Positions 7,570-16,378 of a stretch of DNA of 57,255 nucleotides are shown here, in pieces. The position numbers were made by a program, and so were the translations under genes. This stretch comes from Deltaproteobacteria bacterium. GTDB taxonomy: Bacteria > Myxococcota_A > Polyangia > JAAYKL01. The notes beneath the pieces were generated by a model. It searched no databases, was not told the DNA's origin, and was given only the letters and a program-made list of their open reading frames with translations. The stretch's first letter is position 1. Every line of letters starts with the position of its first letter. Location: positions 1 to 57,255 of the forward strand of contig JAUXHN010000003.1 in assembly GCA_030621515.1 (NCBI GenBank), written 5' to 3'.

Positions 7570-9321
7570 CTACTGGACCGGAATGCTCACCAGGAACGTC
7601 GTTCCCCCACCTCGCACAGTCGTGAAGTTGATTCTGCCTCCGTGCGCCTCCACGATCTCCCTGGCCACCGCCAGGCCCAGCCCCGTACCGTTTTCCTTTC
7701 CCAGGGTGACAAATGACTGAAACAGGGAACCCTGAATCTCATCCGGTATTCCCGGCCCCGTGTCGGTAAAGCTGAAGATCAGTTCATCGCCGAGCCTGTC
7801 CACCTCGAAGATCATCTTCCCTCCACCGACCATTGCCTCGGCGGCATTGATGGCAATGTTATTGAACGCGCGGATCATCTTCTCGGTGTCCAACCGTACG
7901 GAGCCCGCCGTGCGCAGGTGGATCTCCAGTTCCACTCCGTTCGACTTGAGGTGCTGCTCGACCTGTGCCCTGAACTCATCGATAAACTCGGGAAGAAGGC
8001 AATTGCTGGGGAGGACCCGGCGCTCTCCCCTGGAGAAGGCGATGATCTCTGCGGCCATTCTGGTGATCCGGTCGAGGGCCGCGTTCACGTGCTCGAGGTA
8101 CTGGTCGCCCTCCTGTGTGTCGACCCTGGCCGCCAGCATCTCCGCATATCCCGAGACCACGGTGATTGGCGACTTGAGATCGTGAAGGACGCCCGCCAGC
8201 AACCTGCCCACGGTTGCGAGCCGCCGTTCGCGCTCACGCACGACACGATCCGAGAGATGATCCATGGCCGACGCGAGCTGAGCGGCCACGAGCCGCAGTA
8301 ACATCAGATCGGGCTCAGTGAACCCGACACCCGAGCCCCTGTTGGCCACGAGCAGAGCCCCTCGCATGGTTCTATCCTCGGGGAACGGAAGCGGTACTGC
8401 GGCCAGGTTCTCCACGGGGATCCCGATGCGTTTCTCGATACTGTACTGAAAACGCGGGTCTCCCGCCGGCTCGTCGATCAGGAGCTCCCGACCCCTGGCG
8501 GACACCCACCCGCAGAACCCCCTCCCGGCATCCACCCGGATGACCCTGCTCGTCTTCGCGTCCGAGGTCAGTACGCGGATCTGTGCGCCGCTGTCGTCCA
8601 TGCTGTGCAGGATGGCCACTCCGGCATCGCAGATCGTAAGCACCCTTCCGAGAATTGATACGGCCAGGGAGTCCAGATCCTCGGCCCGCGCCACGAGACG
8701 CTCGAGATCGAGCAGGAGGTTCAACTCCCTGTTTCGACGCTCGACGTCGACCTTGGCATTGGTGATGGCCCGGTTCTTTTCGACGAGGTCTATCATCATG
8801 ACCGAATTCTCGACCGTGAGCGCGAGCTGCCCGCACAGCAGGCCCAGGATCTCCAGATCCTTCCGGTCGAAAGTGCCGTCGATCCTGTTGAGCACCTCGG
8901 CGACGCCGATAACCGTGCCGTGTCGTCCGAGGATCGGATGACACAGGATGTCCCGTGTGGCGAAGCCGGTTTTCTCGTCCCAGGTTGGATCGAATCGCTC
9001 GTCCAGGCTGGTGTCGGTTACGATCAACGGTCTTGCGTGCCGTGCCGCCCAGCCGGCGATTCCCTGCCCGGGCCTGAGGCGAATCTCGGTTACGTCGTCG
9101 CCCTCGATGACTCTCGACAACAGATCTCCGTCGGAATTCACCAGGAAGAGCGTGGATCGCTCCGCCCCCATGAGCCGCGTCGTTCTCTCCACTGCCATGG
9201 TGAGGATCTCGTCGAACGTCATGGTGGATTCGAGGGCCAGGCCGATCTCTCTCAACACGCTGAACTGCTGCTCGGCCTTTTCGAGCCGACGTTCCATTTC
9301 GAGTATATTGAGTTCGGTCAC
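7570..9321 (-). CDS. Cytoplasmic GAF-GAF sensor histidine kinase
   Basis: 583 residues. The start is the GTG at 9321, preceded by AGGGGGGA at good spacing; the frame is open further upstream only as a shadow of the previous gene. Domains: short helix, GAF about 30-175, linking helix, GAF about 205-355, HisKA with His380 in LAGVLHDLKSP, then HATPase with an N-box (INAAEAM), G1 (DTGPGIP) and G2 (GLGLAVAREIVEAHGG). There are no membrane segments, so it should sense a soluble small molecule or redox cue through the GAF domains. No receiver domain is attached and no response regulator is adjacent. It follows the SPFH/zinc-ribbon gene by 31 nt on the same strand and may be co-transcribed. Confidence 0.9.
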   Translation of the reverse strand: MTELNILEMERRLEKAEQQFSVLREIGLALESTMTFDEILTMAVERTTRLMGAERSTLFLVNSDGDLLSRVIEGDDVTEIRLRPGQGIAGWAARHARPLIVTDTSLDERFDPTWDEKTGFATRDILCHPILGRHGTVIGVAEVLNRIDGTFDRKDLEILGLLCGQLALTVENSVMMIDLVEKNRAITNAKVDVERRNRELNLLLDLERLVARAEDLDSLAVSILGRVLTICDAGVAILHSMDDSGAQIRVLTSDAKTSRVIRVDAGRGFCGWVSARGRELLIDEPAGDPRFQYSIEKRIGIPVENLAAVPLPFPEDRTMRGALLVANRGSGVGFTEPDLMLLRLVAAQLASAMDHLSDRVVRERERRLATVGRLLAGVLHDLKSPITVVSGYAEMLAARVDTQEGDQYLEHVNAALDRITRMAAEIIAFSRGERRVLPSNCLLPEFIDEFRAQVEQHLKSNGVELEIHLRTAGSVRLDTEKMIRAFNNIAINAAEAMVGGGKMIFEVDRLGDELIFSFTDTGPGIPDEIQGSLFQSFVTLGKENGTGLGLAVAREIVEAHGGRINFTTVRGGGTTFLVSIPVQ

Positions 9322-9352
9322 CAGCTCCCCCCTGTCATGCTTGGGGCCGATA

Positions 9353-10558
9353 TTACGACTTGGTGCCGCATTCGGGGCAGAACTTCGCGCCTTCTTCGAG
9401 CTTGGCGCCGCAGTTGCTGCAAAACTTGGGACCCTGCGCGAGGGGCTGGCCGCACTCCGCGCAGAACTTGCCCGGCGCCACTTGCTTGTTGCACCCGGGA
9501 CACGTGACGCCCGCGCCGGCTGTTGCCTGGCCGGCGGGAGTCTGCGCACCCGCAAGCGCACCCGCGCCGCCTGTGGCTCCACCCTGGGGATAACCCTGCT
9601 GTTGAGGCGGCAAGGGAGGTGCCTGCTGCTGCTGCATTCCCTGCTGCTGGAACATCCCGGCCATACCGAACCCGACGCCGAGCGCCGCGCCCCCGAGCAT
9701 GGCGTTGCCGCCGCCACCGCCGCCACCTTCTCCGCCGCCGCCGCCGCCGCCGCCCGCCGCCATACCTTCTCCGGCGCCCATCAGAGCCTTGCCCGACGCG
9801 AACTGCTGGAACCCCTGCATGCCGCCGGCCATCCGCACGTACGCGGCGTCGGTGTACAGCTTCTTGAGGGTCTTTTCGTCCTCTTCCTTGATCCCGATGA
9901 CGAAGTTGCCCATCTGGGCGATGCGCACGCCGTAGTGCTCCGTGTACTTCTTGACGCCCTCGAGCACCGTCACCTCGATCTCCTCGGTGTACGCGCCGGA
10001 GACCACGTCTAGCAGCGGCCACTTCTCCTTGACGACGAGCTCGGCGATCTGATCGCGGATGACCTTCAACACCTGCTGCTTGAACCAGTTGAAGAAAGAA
10101 TCGTTGTCCGACTGCTGCATGCCCACGAGCCCGATGATGAGCTGCTCCGGGTTGAAGACCTGCAAGGCGAAGTCACCGTGGACCAGCGTCTCGACGGGAA
10201 CTCCGGACTTGGGATCCTCTACCGAGCCGATTCGCCCGCCGAACTTGATGCCCGGAAACTGTCGCGTGGAGACGAAGAACACCTCGGCGATAAGGACGTT
10301 GCCGCCCGTGAACGAGTCGACCAGGTTGGACAGGAACGGAATGTTGGAGGAATTCAGGGTATGCCGTCCCGGCGGAAGCTTTCCCTCAACTTTACCGTCC
10401 TTGAAGAAGACGGCCACCTCGTCCGAATCGACGGTCAGCTGAGCATAGTTGGGAATGGTTTGATCCGGGTGCTTGTAGATCGCGAAGTCTTTGGCTTCGT
10501 CCGGTCGCGCGATCATCATCTCCTGGACGCCGCGCTTCAGAAAACTGCCGATACCCAT
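9353..10558 (-). CDS. SPFH/band-7-like protein with poly-Gly linker and C-terminal zinc ribbons
   Basis: 401 residues, ribosome-binding site GGAGAGA. Residues 1-240 look like the soluble SPFH/virion-core type (YdjI-like) domain, with no transmembrane anchor. A flexible region follows with runs of Gly, then Gln/Pro-rich sequence. The last ~55 residues carry three CxxC-containing units (CPGC, CAEC, CSNC, CPEC), i.e. two to three double-zinc-ribbon modules. Such proteins oligomerise on membranes and use zinc ribbons as recruitment sites; the exact role here is unknown. The upstream 260 bp to the next divergent gene show nothing firm beyond a TTGACA at 10749 lacking a good -10. Confidence 0.85.
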   Translation of the reverse strand: MGIGSFLKRGVQEMMIARPDEAKDFAIYKHPDQTIPNYAQLTVDSDEVAVFFKDGKVEGKLPPGRHTLNSSNIPFLSNLVDSFTGGNVLIAEVFFVSTRQFPGIKFGGRIGSVEDPKSGVPVETLVHGDFALQVFNPEQLIIGLVGMQQSDNDSFFNWFKQQVLKVIRDQIAELVVKEKWPLLDVVSGAYTEEIEVTVLEGVKKYTEHYGVRIAQMGNFVIGIKEEDEKTLKKLYTDAAYVRMAGGMQGFQQFASGKALMGAGEGMAAGGGGGGGGEGGGGGGGNAMLGGAALGVGFGMAGMFQQQGMQQQQAPPLPPQQQGYPQGGATGGAGALAGAQTPAGQATAGAGVTCPGCNKQVAPGKFCAECGQPLAQGPKFCSNCGAKLEEGAKFCPECGTKS

Positions 10559-10818
10559 GTCTCTCTCCTTCGCCTTGATAATAAAGGCGGATACTTTACG
10601 AATTCTCGTACTCGAAGCTTGAAAGTATAGTGTCCACCCGCAATTCGGTCAACGAGCCCGCTCGCAGATCGTTCATCCGCCATAGCGAGCCCGGTTCGGA
10701 CGCGCGACGAAGAAATGAGCCCAAAGCAGGGCCACCGCGCTCCAGATATTGACAGCCTTTTTCTGTAAGAGATCAAGCAAAAGGACGCTACAATCACGCA
10801 CCCTACTCGGAGGCTGCC

Positions 10819-11997
10819 ATGCGATTCCACTTCATGCTCCTGTTACAAGCGATACTGCTCCTGTCGCTCCTTCTCGGCTGCGGCGGGTCTGGAAAAAGAC
10901 CCGGGAGGGCGTCCGATTCCGACGCGGAGGAAACCGATACGGAAGAACGGATGACCGCGGAGGATATGATCCCCCGGGCCGTGCTCGTTCGAGCCGAGTT
11001 CACCCGCGAGGTGGACCACAAGCGCTTCAAGGCCACGGGCGACATTCTCGAGGAGTTCGATCCGACCGTTGAGGTCATCTACCTGGTGGGCAAACTCAAG
11101 CGGGTACCCACACAGGCGAGGATCGAGGTCCGCTGGTTTCGGGACTCCAAGAGGGATCCCCTTCTCATCTCGGATATCCACGGTTCGGGCCGTTTCTCCT
11201 TCGTGGCCGATTTTCGACCCGTCGAAGACGAATTCATCCCCGGATCACACACGGCTCGCATCTTTGTCGACGATGCTGAGGTGGGGGGTGCCTCGTTCAC
11301 GATCGCGGGGGAAGATCCCTTTGCCGCCGGGGTGCGCGTCAAGAAGACAACCGTCTCTACCCGGGTGACCCGGAAGATGAAGCCCCGGCAGCCGGCCAGG
11401 GCATTCAGGGAAAAAACAAAAAAGCTCCACGTCACCTTCGACATCGAAAACGCTTCGCCTGAAACCGAAGTCACCGTGCGCTGGCTTCGCAACGACGACC
11501 TGTTCAACGAACAGGAGGTCAGCGTGGCACCAAGAGGGCGGTTCGGGAGCGTGATTGAATCCCCCGCCGGGCTACCCTCGGGAAACTACGTCGTGGAGAT
11601 CGAGGCAAATGGCGAAGCGAAGGCGCAAACCCGCTTCGTCATCGGGGAGGTGTCCGACGGACCGGCGGTGGATCTCCTGGCCCTCGGTCTCGCCCTTGGC
11701 GGCGACAACCTGCCCACGGTGGAGCAGACGGCGTTCAAGGTGGGCCATCCGGCCATCAAGTGCGGATTGAGGTTTCTGGACGTGCCGCCGGAATCGATCG
11801 TCGAGGTTCAGTGGATCCAGCTAGAGGAGGACAGCGAATCCATCTGGCACACGACGCGCACCGCCGTGACCGCCGGAGGATCCGGGACATTGAGCGCTGT
11901 GTGGGAAGCGAACGGCTCTTTTGCGGAAGGACAGTACAAGGTCGTCGTGTTGATCAACGACGCGGCCGTGGCCGAAAAGGAATTCACTATCGAGTGA
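10819..11997 (+). CDS. Lipoprotein with three Ig-like beta-sandwich repeats
   Basis: 392 residues, ribosome-binding site CGGAGG. A signal peptide ends in a lipobox (SLLLGC), followed by an acidic linker (DSDAEETDTEE). The remainder holds three related ~95-residue modules with strands like ARIEVRWFR, TEVTVRWLR and SIVEVQWIQ, each ending in a G-x-Y/H-x-V/A strand then a short FTI/FVI strand. They resemble immunoglobulin-like or invasin-like folds. The 3' end overlaps the convergent M23 peptidase gene by 11 nt. A structural or adhesion role in the envelope is likely; no catalytic motif is seen. Confidence 0.75.
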   Translation: MRFHFMLLLQAILLLSLLLGCGGSGKRPGRASDSDAEETDTEERMTAEDMIPRAVLVRAEFTREVDHKRFKATGDILEEFDPTVEVIYLVGKLKRVPTQARIEVRWFRDSKRDPLLISDIHGSGRFSFVADFRPVEDEFIPGSHTARIFVDDAEVGGASFTIAGEDPFAAGVRVKKTTVSTRVTRKMKPRQPARAFREKTKKLHVTFDIENASPETEVTVRWLRNDDLFNEQEVSVAPRGRFGSVIESPAGLPSGNYVVEIEANGEAKAQTRFVIGEVSDGPAVDLLALGLALGGDNLPTVEQTAFKVGHPAIKCGLRFLDVPPESIVEVQWIQLEEDSESIWHTTRTAVTAGGSGTLSAVWEANGSFAEGQYKVVVLINDAAVAEKEFTIE

Positions 11998-12625
11998 TGT
12001 TGTTCATGGAGATAATGATCTCCTGATTCGGGGCGCCGTGCATGTGTTTCATGGGATCCACTGCCTTTCCCCTCACCAGCAGGGCGAAGTGCAGGTGCGC
12101 CCCCCTCGAGATACCCGTGTTGCCCACGTTGCCGATCACGTCGTTTCGTTCCAGTCGTTGCCCCGGCTCGACCTTGAAGCGATCGAGATGCGCGTACAGT
12201 GTGACCCATCCTCCCGAGTGCAACACCATTACCAGGTTGCCGTACCCACGTACCTCGTTGTCGGAGTAGCCGACTATTCCCGGCGCCATCACGTGAACGG
12301 GAGTTCCTATATCCGCCGTGATATCGACGGCGCGATGTCTCCCGTTGTCCGATTTGAAGCCTCTTCCGAGGCGATGATCCGGGATTGGCCATAGGAGATA
12401 GCCCGGAGGCTCAAATCCACCTGCGGCCATCTCCCAGCTTATGGGGAATTCTCCGTTCAGCAACAGAGTTGCCGCTTTGCGGGTTCCAAGACCCAGATCA
12501 TCGGCCAGTTTTTGCGCCTCGATGTGACTGAAGACCGTGCCCTGGGCCCGACTGCTCAGGGAAACGGAAAAAAAGGCGATAAAAGATGCCAGAAGCAAGG
12601 CCGTTGTCAAGAAAGGATATTTCAT
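11987..12625 (-). CDS. M23 (LytM) family metallopeptidase
   Basis: 212 residues from ATG 12625, which starts the signal peptide MKYPFLTTALLLASFIAFF; longer frames upstream lack a signal. The C-terminal domain has the LytM zinc ligands: HRAVDI (HxxxD), the strand GNLVMVLHSGGWVTLYAHL, and HLHF (HxH). An N-terminal ~60-residue helical part precedes it. M23 enzymes cut peptidoglycan cross-links or, when degenerate, activate amidases; the ligands are intact here, so activity is expected. It is followed upstream by the YbjN-like gene on the same strand with a 76-nt gap. Confidence 0.88.
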   Translation of the reverse strand: MKYPFLTTALLLASFIAFFSVSLSSRAQGTVFSHIEAQKLADDLGLGTRKAATLLLNGEFPISWEMAAGGFEPPGYLLWPIPDHRLGRGFKSDNGRHRAVDITADIGTPVHVMAPGIVGYSDNEVRGYGNLVMVLHSGGWVTLYAHLDRFKVEPGQRLERNDVIGNVGNTGISRGAHLHFALLVRGKAVDPMKHMHGAPNQEIIISMNNITR

Positions 12626-12701
12626 AATCTTCGTGTTCCTCGATGCCCGAAACGCGATGATTATCGCGGATATTCCCGTCTCTTTCAAGAAACTTGGGTT
12701 C

Positions 12702-13172
12702 CTATGCGAACTCCTCGATGAGCTTGTCGTCCCACTCGTCGGCGACAGTGGCGACCGTGTGCAACATGTCCTCGAACTCGGCATAGTCGAGCCCGTCGAC
12801 GGAGCGGAGCGCGCGCAGGCACACCGTGTCGGTTTCCTTCTCGATGGCAAACGCGCCGTCCGAAGTGGCCAGAAAGTTCAGTTCCAGCAGGTACCTGTAG
12901 AGTTCGGTACTTCGCTCTTGCGGGATCTTCATAATGCGGGACAGGAAGAGCAGTACACCCTGTTCCTCGATGACGTTGATCCCGATGGTCGCCGACCCTC
13001 TGTTCACGCTCGTGTACCCGTCATCGTCGAGGGGATCGAACGCCACCGATTCACCGGTCGCCTCCGACACCTTTTGGGAAAACCTTTTGATGAACTCGTC
13101 GATCAACGCAACCGCAGTGGAATGCTCTTCTCCCGTCTCCCGATCGATATATCGTTTGTTCACCTCGGTCAT
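12702..13172 (-). CDS. YbjN / type III chaperone-fold protein
   Basis: 156 residues with a very good ribosome-binding site (GGAGGAT). A ~125-residue alpha/beta domain has the pattern of YbjN or CesT-like chaperones: strands around GVLLFLSRIMKIP, a helix ELYRYLLELNFLATSDGAFAI, and a second core strand with DTVCLRALRSVDGL. It is small, acidic and probably soluble. These proteins are dimeric chaperones or sensory adaptors; nothing nearby names a client. The upstream end carries a dispersed palindromic repeat (13190-13246). Confidence 0.65.
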   Translation of the reverse strand: MTEVNKRYIDRETGEEHSTAVALIDEFIKRFSQKVSEATGESVAFDPLDDDGYTSVNRGSATIGINVIEEQGVLLFLSRIMKIPQERSTELYRYLLELNFLATSDGAFAIEKETDTVCLRALRSVDGLDYAEFEDMLHTVATVADEWDDKLIEEFA

Positions 13173-13189
13173 TTTGGATCCTCCTTCTT

Positions 13190-13246
13190 GAAGCCGGCCG
13201 CCATCATCTTCCCCTTCCCCTCGCAGGGGAAGGTCGGGATGGGGTT
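13190..13246 (+). repeat. Dispersed palindromic repeat, copy 1 (intergenic)
   Basis: A 57-nt element that matches 45620-45676 at 53 of 57 positions by eye. Its core is an inverted repeat, CTTCCCC TCGCA GGGGAAG, followed by a conserved tail gtcgggatggggtt. It lies between the SDR gene stop and the YbjN ribosome-binding site, and could also end transcription. Confidence 0.85.
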
Positions 13247-13253
13247 AACAAAA

Positions 13254-14276
13254 TTATCTGAATCCAACGATCTCTTCGAGCGCAATCGTAACCATTAGAT
13301 CGAGCTTCGACGGTTCCTCGACGGGTAACGACAACCCTCGGCTTCGAAGGAAGTCCTCCGTCCAGGTGGTCTCGAACTGCGCTGCGCTCATCCGGCGCTT
13401 GAAAAACGCCCCGGTTGACCAGCGGCACGTCTTGTCCATGCGAGACAGCGCACGACGGGCACCCGCCGCCAGATCGAATCCCGCCGGAACCTGTTCTCTC
13501 GCGAGCGAAGAGATCTCGTTTACGATCTCTTCGGTATCGCCTCGGAACGGAGAGATGATGTGGAGAGTCCTGCCCCCGGGGTCCGGATCTATATCCTCGA
13601 GGCCGACCACCACGTCGACCAGGTAATCCAGATCCGTGAGAAGGAGCCGCCCGTTTCCCTCCCAGGGGCTGGAGTCTGCGGCGGCCAGGCACAGGTGAAC
13701 CAGCGGGCACAAATCCTCACCCTCTCCGACGATCCAGCCCGACCGGATCACCGTAATGGGGATCTCTCCGAAGTGCCTGCGGTACACTCGCTCGGCGGCA
13801 AGACGCATCTTTGCGGATTCTCCGTCGAACCGCTGGCCCACGGCAAGATCCACTTCGCGAAAAGCTCCCCGGTGATTGCCCGCCACGTCCAGGTGGGACA
13901 GCACTACCACCTGTCCGAGGTTCTTCGCCGCCAGCGCCAGCTCCAGCACCTCCCGCCCGGTGGTCTTGGCGGATGCGAGGTCGTCTCCGTCCGTGTAGGA
14001 ACACGGTGGCACCAGGCTGTAAATCGATGAGACCTGATCGGCAAGGCGTCTGAACCGTTCCCCGGACAAGCCGAAATCGATATGGTTCCAGTCGCCTTCG
14101 ATGATCTCTATATTGGTGCCCGCTCGTCGGATTCGCTCCTTCGCGCGAGGTAAATCGGACGGGTGGACAACTACCTCTACGGACATCTCGTTGCCGGACG
14201 CCAGTTTTAAAGCCACGCGACAGGCCGGCTCCGCAGGGAAACCCAGGATCAGAGCAGTTCCGCCGCCATTACTCAT
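13254..14276 (-). CDS. Atypical extended-SDR NAD(P)-binding protein
   Basis: 340 residues. The order of elements (beta strand ALILGF at the start, EVVVHPSD, IEIIEGDWN, VVVLSHLDVAGNH, then ITVIRSGWIVGEGED with downstream YLVDVVVGLEDI) is that of extended short-chain dehydrogenases of the epimerase / fatty-acyl-CoA-reductase kind. The glycine-rich TGxxGxxG loop is replaced by GFPAEPA, so cofactor binding may be altered. A C-terminal ~100-residue extension ends the protein. Its ATG overlaps the CoaE stop codon (ATGA, 14273-14276), so the two are translationally coupled. Substrate unknown. Confidence 0.65.
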   Translation of the reverse strand: MSNGGGTALILGFPAEPACRVALKLASGNEMSVEVVVHPSDLPRAKERIRRAGTNIEIIEGDWNHIDFGLSGERFRRLADQVSSIYSLVPPCSYTDGDDLASAKTTGREVLELALAAKNLGQVVVLSHLDVAGNHRGAFREVDLAVGQRFDGESAKMRLAAERVYRRHFGEIPITVIRSGWIVGEGEDLCPLVHLCLAAADSSPWEGNGRLLLTDLDYLVDVVVGLEDIDPDPGGRTLHIISPFRGDTEEIVNEISSLAREQVPAGFDLAAGARRALSRMDKTCRWSTGAFFKRRMSAAQFETTWTEDFLRSRGLSLPVEEPSKLDLMVTIALEEIVGFR

Positions 14277-14902
14277 TTTACTTCTCCCCAGTAACGCTCT
14301 TTCAACACAGTTATCAGTTTTTTCGTTTCTCGCTCCAGCTCATCGAGAGTTCCATCATTTGGAATCACATGGTCGGCCACAGCGAGCTTCTCGTCCATGG
14401 GAAGCTGCGCCGCAATACGCACGGCGGCGGCCTGCTTTGAATACCCCTCTCTGAAGCTCAGCCTTGTCAACTGGTTTTCCACTGAACAGGAGACGACAAT
14501 CAGGGCTTCGAGGCTTTCGTGGATTCCGGTTTCCACCAGCAGCGCCGCTTCGTACACAGCCAGACGTATTCCTCTTTGCTCGATCAAGTGAAGGCCCTGT
14601 CCGGCGAGCTGTCCTATGGCTGGGTGAGTGATTGCTTCGAGGGCCGCGCGCCTCTGTGGATTGTCGAACACGATCTTGCCGAGTTTCTGCCGGTCTATGG
14701 TGCGATCGTCGTCTCCGAGAATATCTGCCCCGAATTCATCCACGACAGCCTGGTAGGCGATGCCGTCCGGCTCCAGGGACATATGCCCGAGGCCGTCCGC
14801 GTCGATTACCGGGATGCCGGCGCCTCTCATTATTTCGGCTACTGTGCTTTTACCCGAAGCGATGCCGCCGGTGAGTCCGACAACGGTGAGATCGGTGGTC
14901 AT
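14273..14902 (-). CDS. coaE: Dephospho-CoA kinase
   Basis: 209 residues, the usual length. Walker A loop GLTGGIASGKST, then VIDADGLGH with the conserved Asp-Ala-Asp of CoaE, a helix LGKIVFDNPQRRAALEAITHP typical of the family, and LxxE in EAALLVETG. It phosphorylates dephospho-CoA at the 3'-hydroxyl in the last step of coenzyme A synthesis. Met at 14902 fits the family N-terminus; nine extra upstream codons are unlikely to be translated. It is coupled to the downstream SDR gene by a 4-nt overlap. Confidence 0.95.
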   Translation of the reverse strand: MTTDLTVVGLTGGIASGKSTVAEIMRGAGIPVIDADGLGHMSLEPDGIAYQAVVDEFGADILGDDDRTIDRQKLGKIVFDNPQRRAALEAITHPAIGQLAGQGLHLIEQRGIRLAVYEAALLVETGIHESLEALIVVSCSVENQLTRLSFREGYSKQAAAVRIAAQLPMDEKLAVADHVIPNDGTLDELERETKKLITVLKERYWGEVK

Positions 14903-14935
14903 GGCGCTATCAGATTCTGCGCCCCCCAAAGGTGT

Positions 14936-15565
14936 CTAGAAGAGCCCATCAAGGGTGTCGTCCTCATCCTCGCCCTCGTCTTTCTCTGGCTCCGGCTCCG
15001 CCATGCCGCCCACCTCCTTCTCGGTCTCCGGAGTCGATCCGAAGCCGGCGGAAGCGGCGAAATCGTCGTCCATCGTTGTGGTCGGACCCTTATTTCCCTG
15101 GGGCTTGAGACGCTTCTTTGCACGCTGCAGCTTGACCGCCTCCCATTTCTTTCCGGCGTCGTCCTCGCCGTAACCCCATTCGCCCTTGACCCAGTGCACC
15201 ATGCGCTTCTTGGTGGTTCCTTCTTCATTGATGACGTACTTGAAATACCCGCCTCCCGTGGAATCGGCTATCTTGCCGCCCACCTTTGTGTTGGTGCTGG
15301 TCCATCGGAATTTATACAAATTCCCGGTGATGGTGCCCTCCATGCGTCCATACCGGCTGTCGCTCTCGAAGAGTCCGACCGCGTTTGATCCATCCACGGT
15401 GATTTCCAATCGACCCCACGCGGGGGACTGATATATGCCGTCAAAGGTTCCGTCCTGCGGCATGGTTCCCGCTCTGGCAGCGGATTTCCCGGGCTGAGGG
15501 CCGCCACAGCCGAATGCCACGGCCAGACCCAGAACGACAATTGCGCTTACAATCCAGTTTTTCAT
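14936..15565 (-). CDS. Small lipoprotein of unknown function
   Basis: 209 residues from ATG 15565, with GGGAGGA in front. The signal peptide ends in AVAFGC, a plausible lipobox. A beta-rich central domain (SPAWGRLEITVDG, GLFESDSRYGRMEGTI, YKFRWTSTN, GYFKYVINEEG) resembles small secreted lipocalin-like or domain-of-unknown-function proteins. The last 50 residues are acidic and disordered, ending in DDTLDGLF. It precedes coaE by 33 nt on the same strand, probably one operon. Function unknown. Confidence 0.7.
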   Translation of the reverse strand: MKNWIVSAIVVLGLAVAFGCGGPQPGKSAARAGTMPQDGTFDGIYQSPAWGRLEITVDGSNAVGLFESDSRYGRMEGTITGNLYKFRWTSTNTKVGGKIADSTGGGYFKYVINEEGTTKKRMVHWVKGEWGYGEDDAGKKWEAVKLQRAKKRLKPQGNKGPTTTMDDDFAASAGFGSTPETEKEVGGMAEPEPEKDEGEDEDDTLDGLF

Positions 15566-15637
15566 GGCTTCCTCCCGTTGATTGGACGCTGTGCAGTCTA
15601 GCAAGCCGTAATTCAAGCTGCAACGTTGAACTCCATT

Positions 15638-15752
15638 TACCCCATCCCGGCCCCTCCTTCGCCAAGGCTACCCTCCTTCGCCAAGGGCTACGGCGAGGCA
15701 GGCGGCGAGGAAGGCTTCCCTTTTTGTTGGGGGGAAGGGGAAGATGTTGGAG
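15638..15752. repeat. Composite of dispersed repeat fragments in the mglB upstream region
   Basis: This covers much of the 313-nt gap 15566-15878. taccccatcccgg (15638) is the reverse complement of the tail of the 57-nt palindromic repeat. Then ctccttcgccaag occurs twice in tandem (from 15654 and 15672), and ggggggaaggggaagatg (from 15729) is the reverse complement of its cttcccc arm. The rest of the gap, up to the mglB ribosome-binding site near 15864, shows no clear promoter. Confidence 0.6.
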
Positions 15753-15878
15753 GCCAGCATCATATTGAATTGATCTTGTAGGGAGCGGGAAGGTTTGGTA
15801 ATGATTGTTACTTCTCTTTGTCGAGGGAGTGGTGTGCTTTTCGACGCTGTCGGCGATAGCACCAAGGGAGAACAATAA

Positions 15879-16361
15879 ATGGTCGATCCGCAGATGGTGA
15901 TGTACGAGGAGGAGTTCAACCAGATACAGGTGGTTTGCGACAAGCTCGTACGCGATGCCAATGCTCTTGTGGTTTTCATAGTAGATAAAAACGGGCAGTT
16001 GATTTCCACGTCAGGGGAATACGAGCATCTGGACACAACGTCCCTGGCTTCCCTGACCGCAGGTAACATTGCTGCAACCGGTGGAATGGCGAAGCTCCTC
16101 AAGGAGAACGAGTTCGCCACCCAGTTTCATGAGGGTGAGCATCAGAACATTCACATTCAGATAGTCGGACAGCGCGTCATTCTGGTAGTCATTTTCGACG
16201 AACGTTCCTCTCTGGGCCTGGTAAGGTTGAGGGTTCGCAAGGCAACTGCGGAACTCGACAGGATTTTCGGAATTCTGTTGAAAAAGGTTCAGGATCCCGG
16301 CACGCCTTCACCGTTCGCCGAGATCACCGATGATGACATCGATAACTTGTTCAACGATTAG
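15879..16361 (+). CDS. mglB: MglB, Roadblock/LC7 GTPase-activating protein
   Basis: 160 residues, start at ATG 15879 with AGGGAG before it. It has a Roadblock/LC7 alpha-beta-alpha fold: helix FNQIQVVCDKLVRDANALVVFIVDKNGQL, central strand turn, then NIHIQIVGQRVILVVIFDERSSLGLVRLRV. In Myxococcus MglB is the GAP of the Ras-like MglA and sets front-rear polarity of motility. Length and the 17-nt spacing to mglA match that arrangement. The C-terminal ~20-residue acidic tail (ITDDDIDNLF) is a recognisable extension; in MglB the C-terminal helix influences nucleotide exchange. Confidence 0.9.
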   Translation: MVDPQMVMYEEEFNQIQVVCDKLVRDANALVVFIVDKNGQLISTSGEYEHLDTTSLASLTAGNIAATGGMAKLLKENEFATQFHEGEHQNIHIQIVGQRVILVVIFDERSSLGLVRLRVRKATAELDRIFGILLKKVQDPGTPSPFAEITDDDIDNLFND

Positions 16362-16378
16362 GAAAAGGGCCCCAATAG

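Noticed and set aside
7570-9726. Longer start for the histidine kinase at 9726
   Set aside because: The extra 135 residues are Arg/Ser/Ala-rich shadow of the SPFH gene in another frame; a GTG with a good ribosome-binding site lies at 9321.
10749-10794. Promoter upstream of the Ig-like lipoprotein (TTGACA at 10749, TACAAT at 10789)
   Set aside because: The spacing between the two boxes is far too long (34 nt), and neither has a good partner at 16-18 nt.
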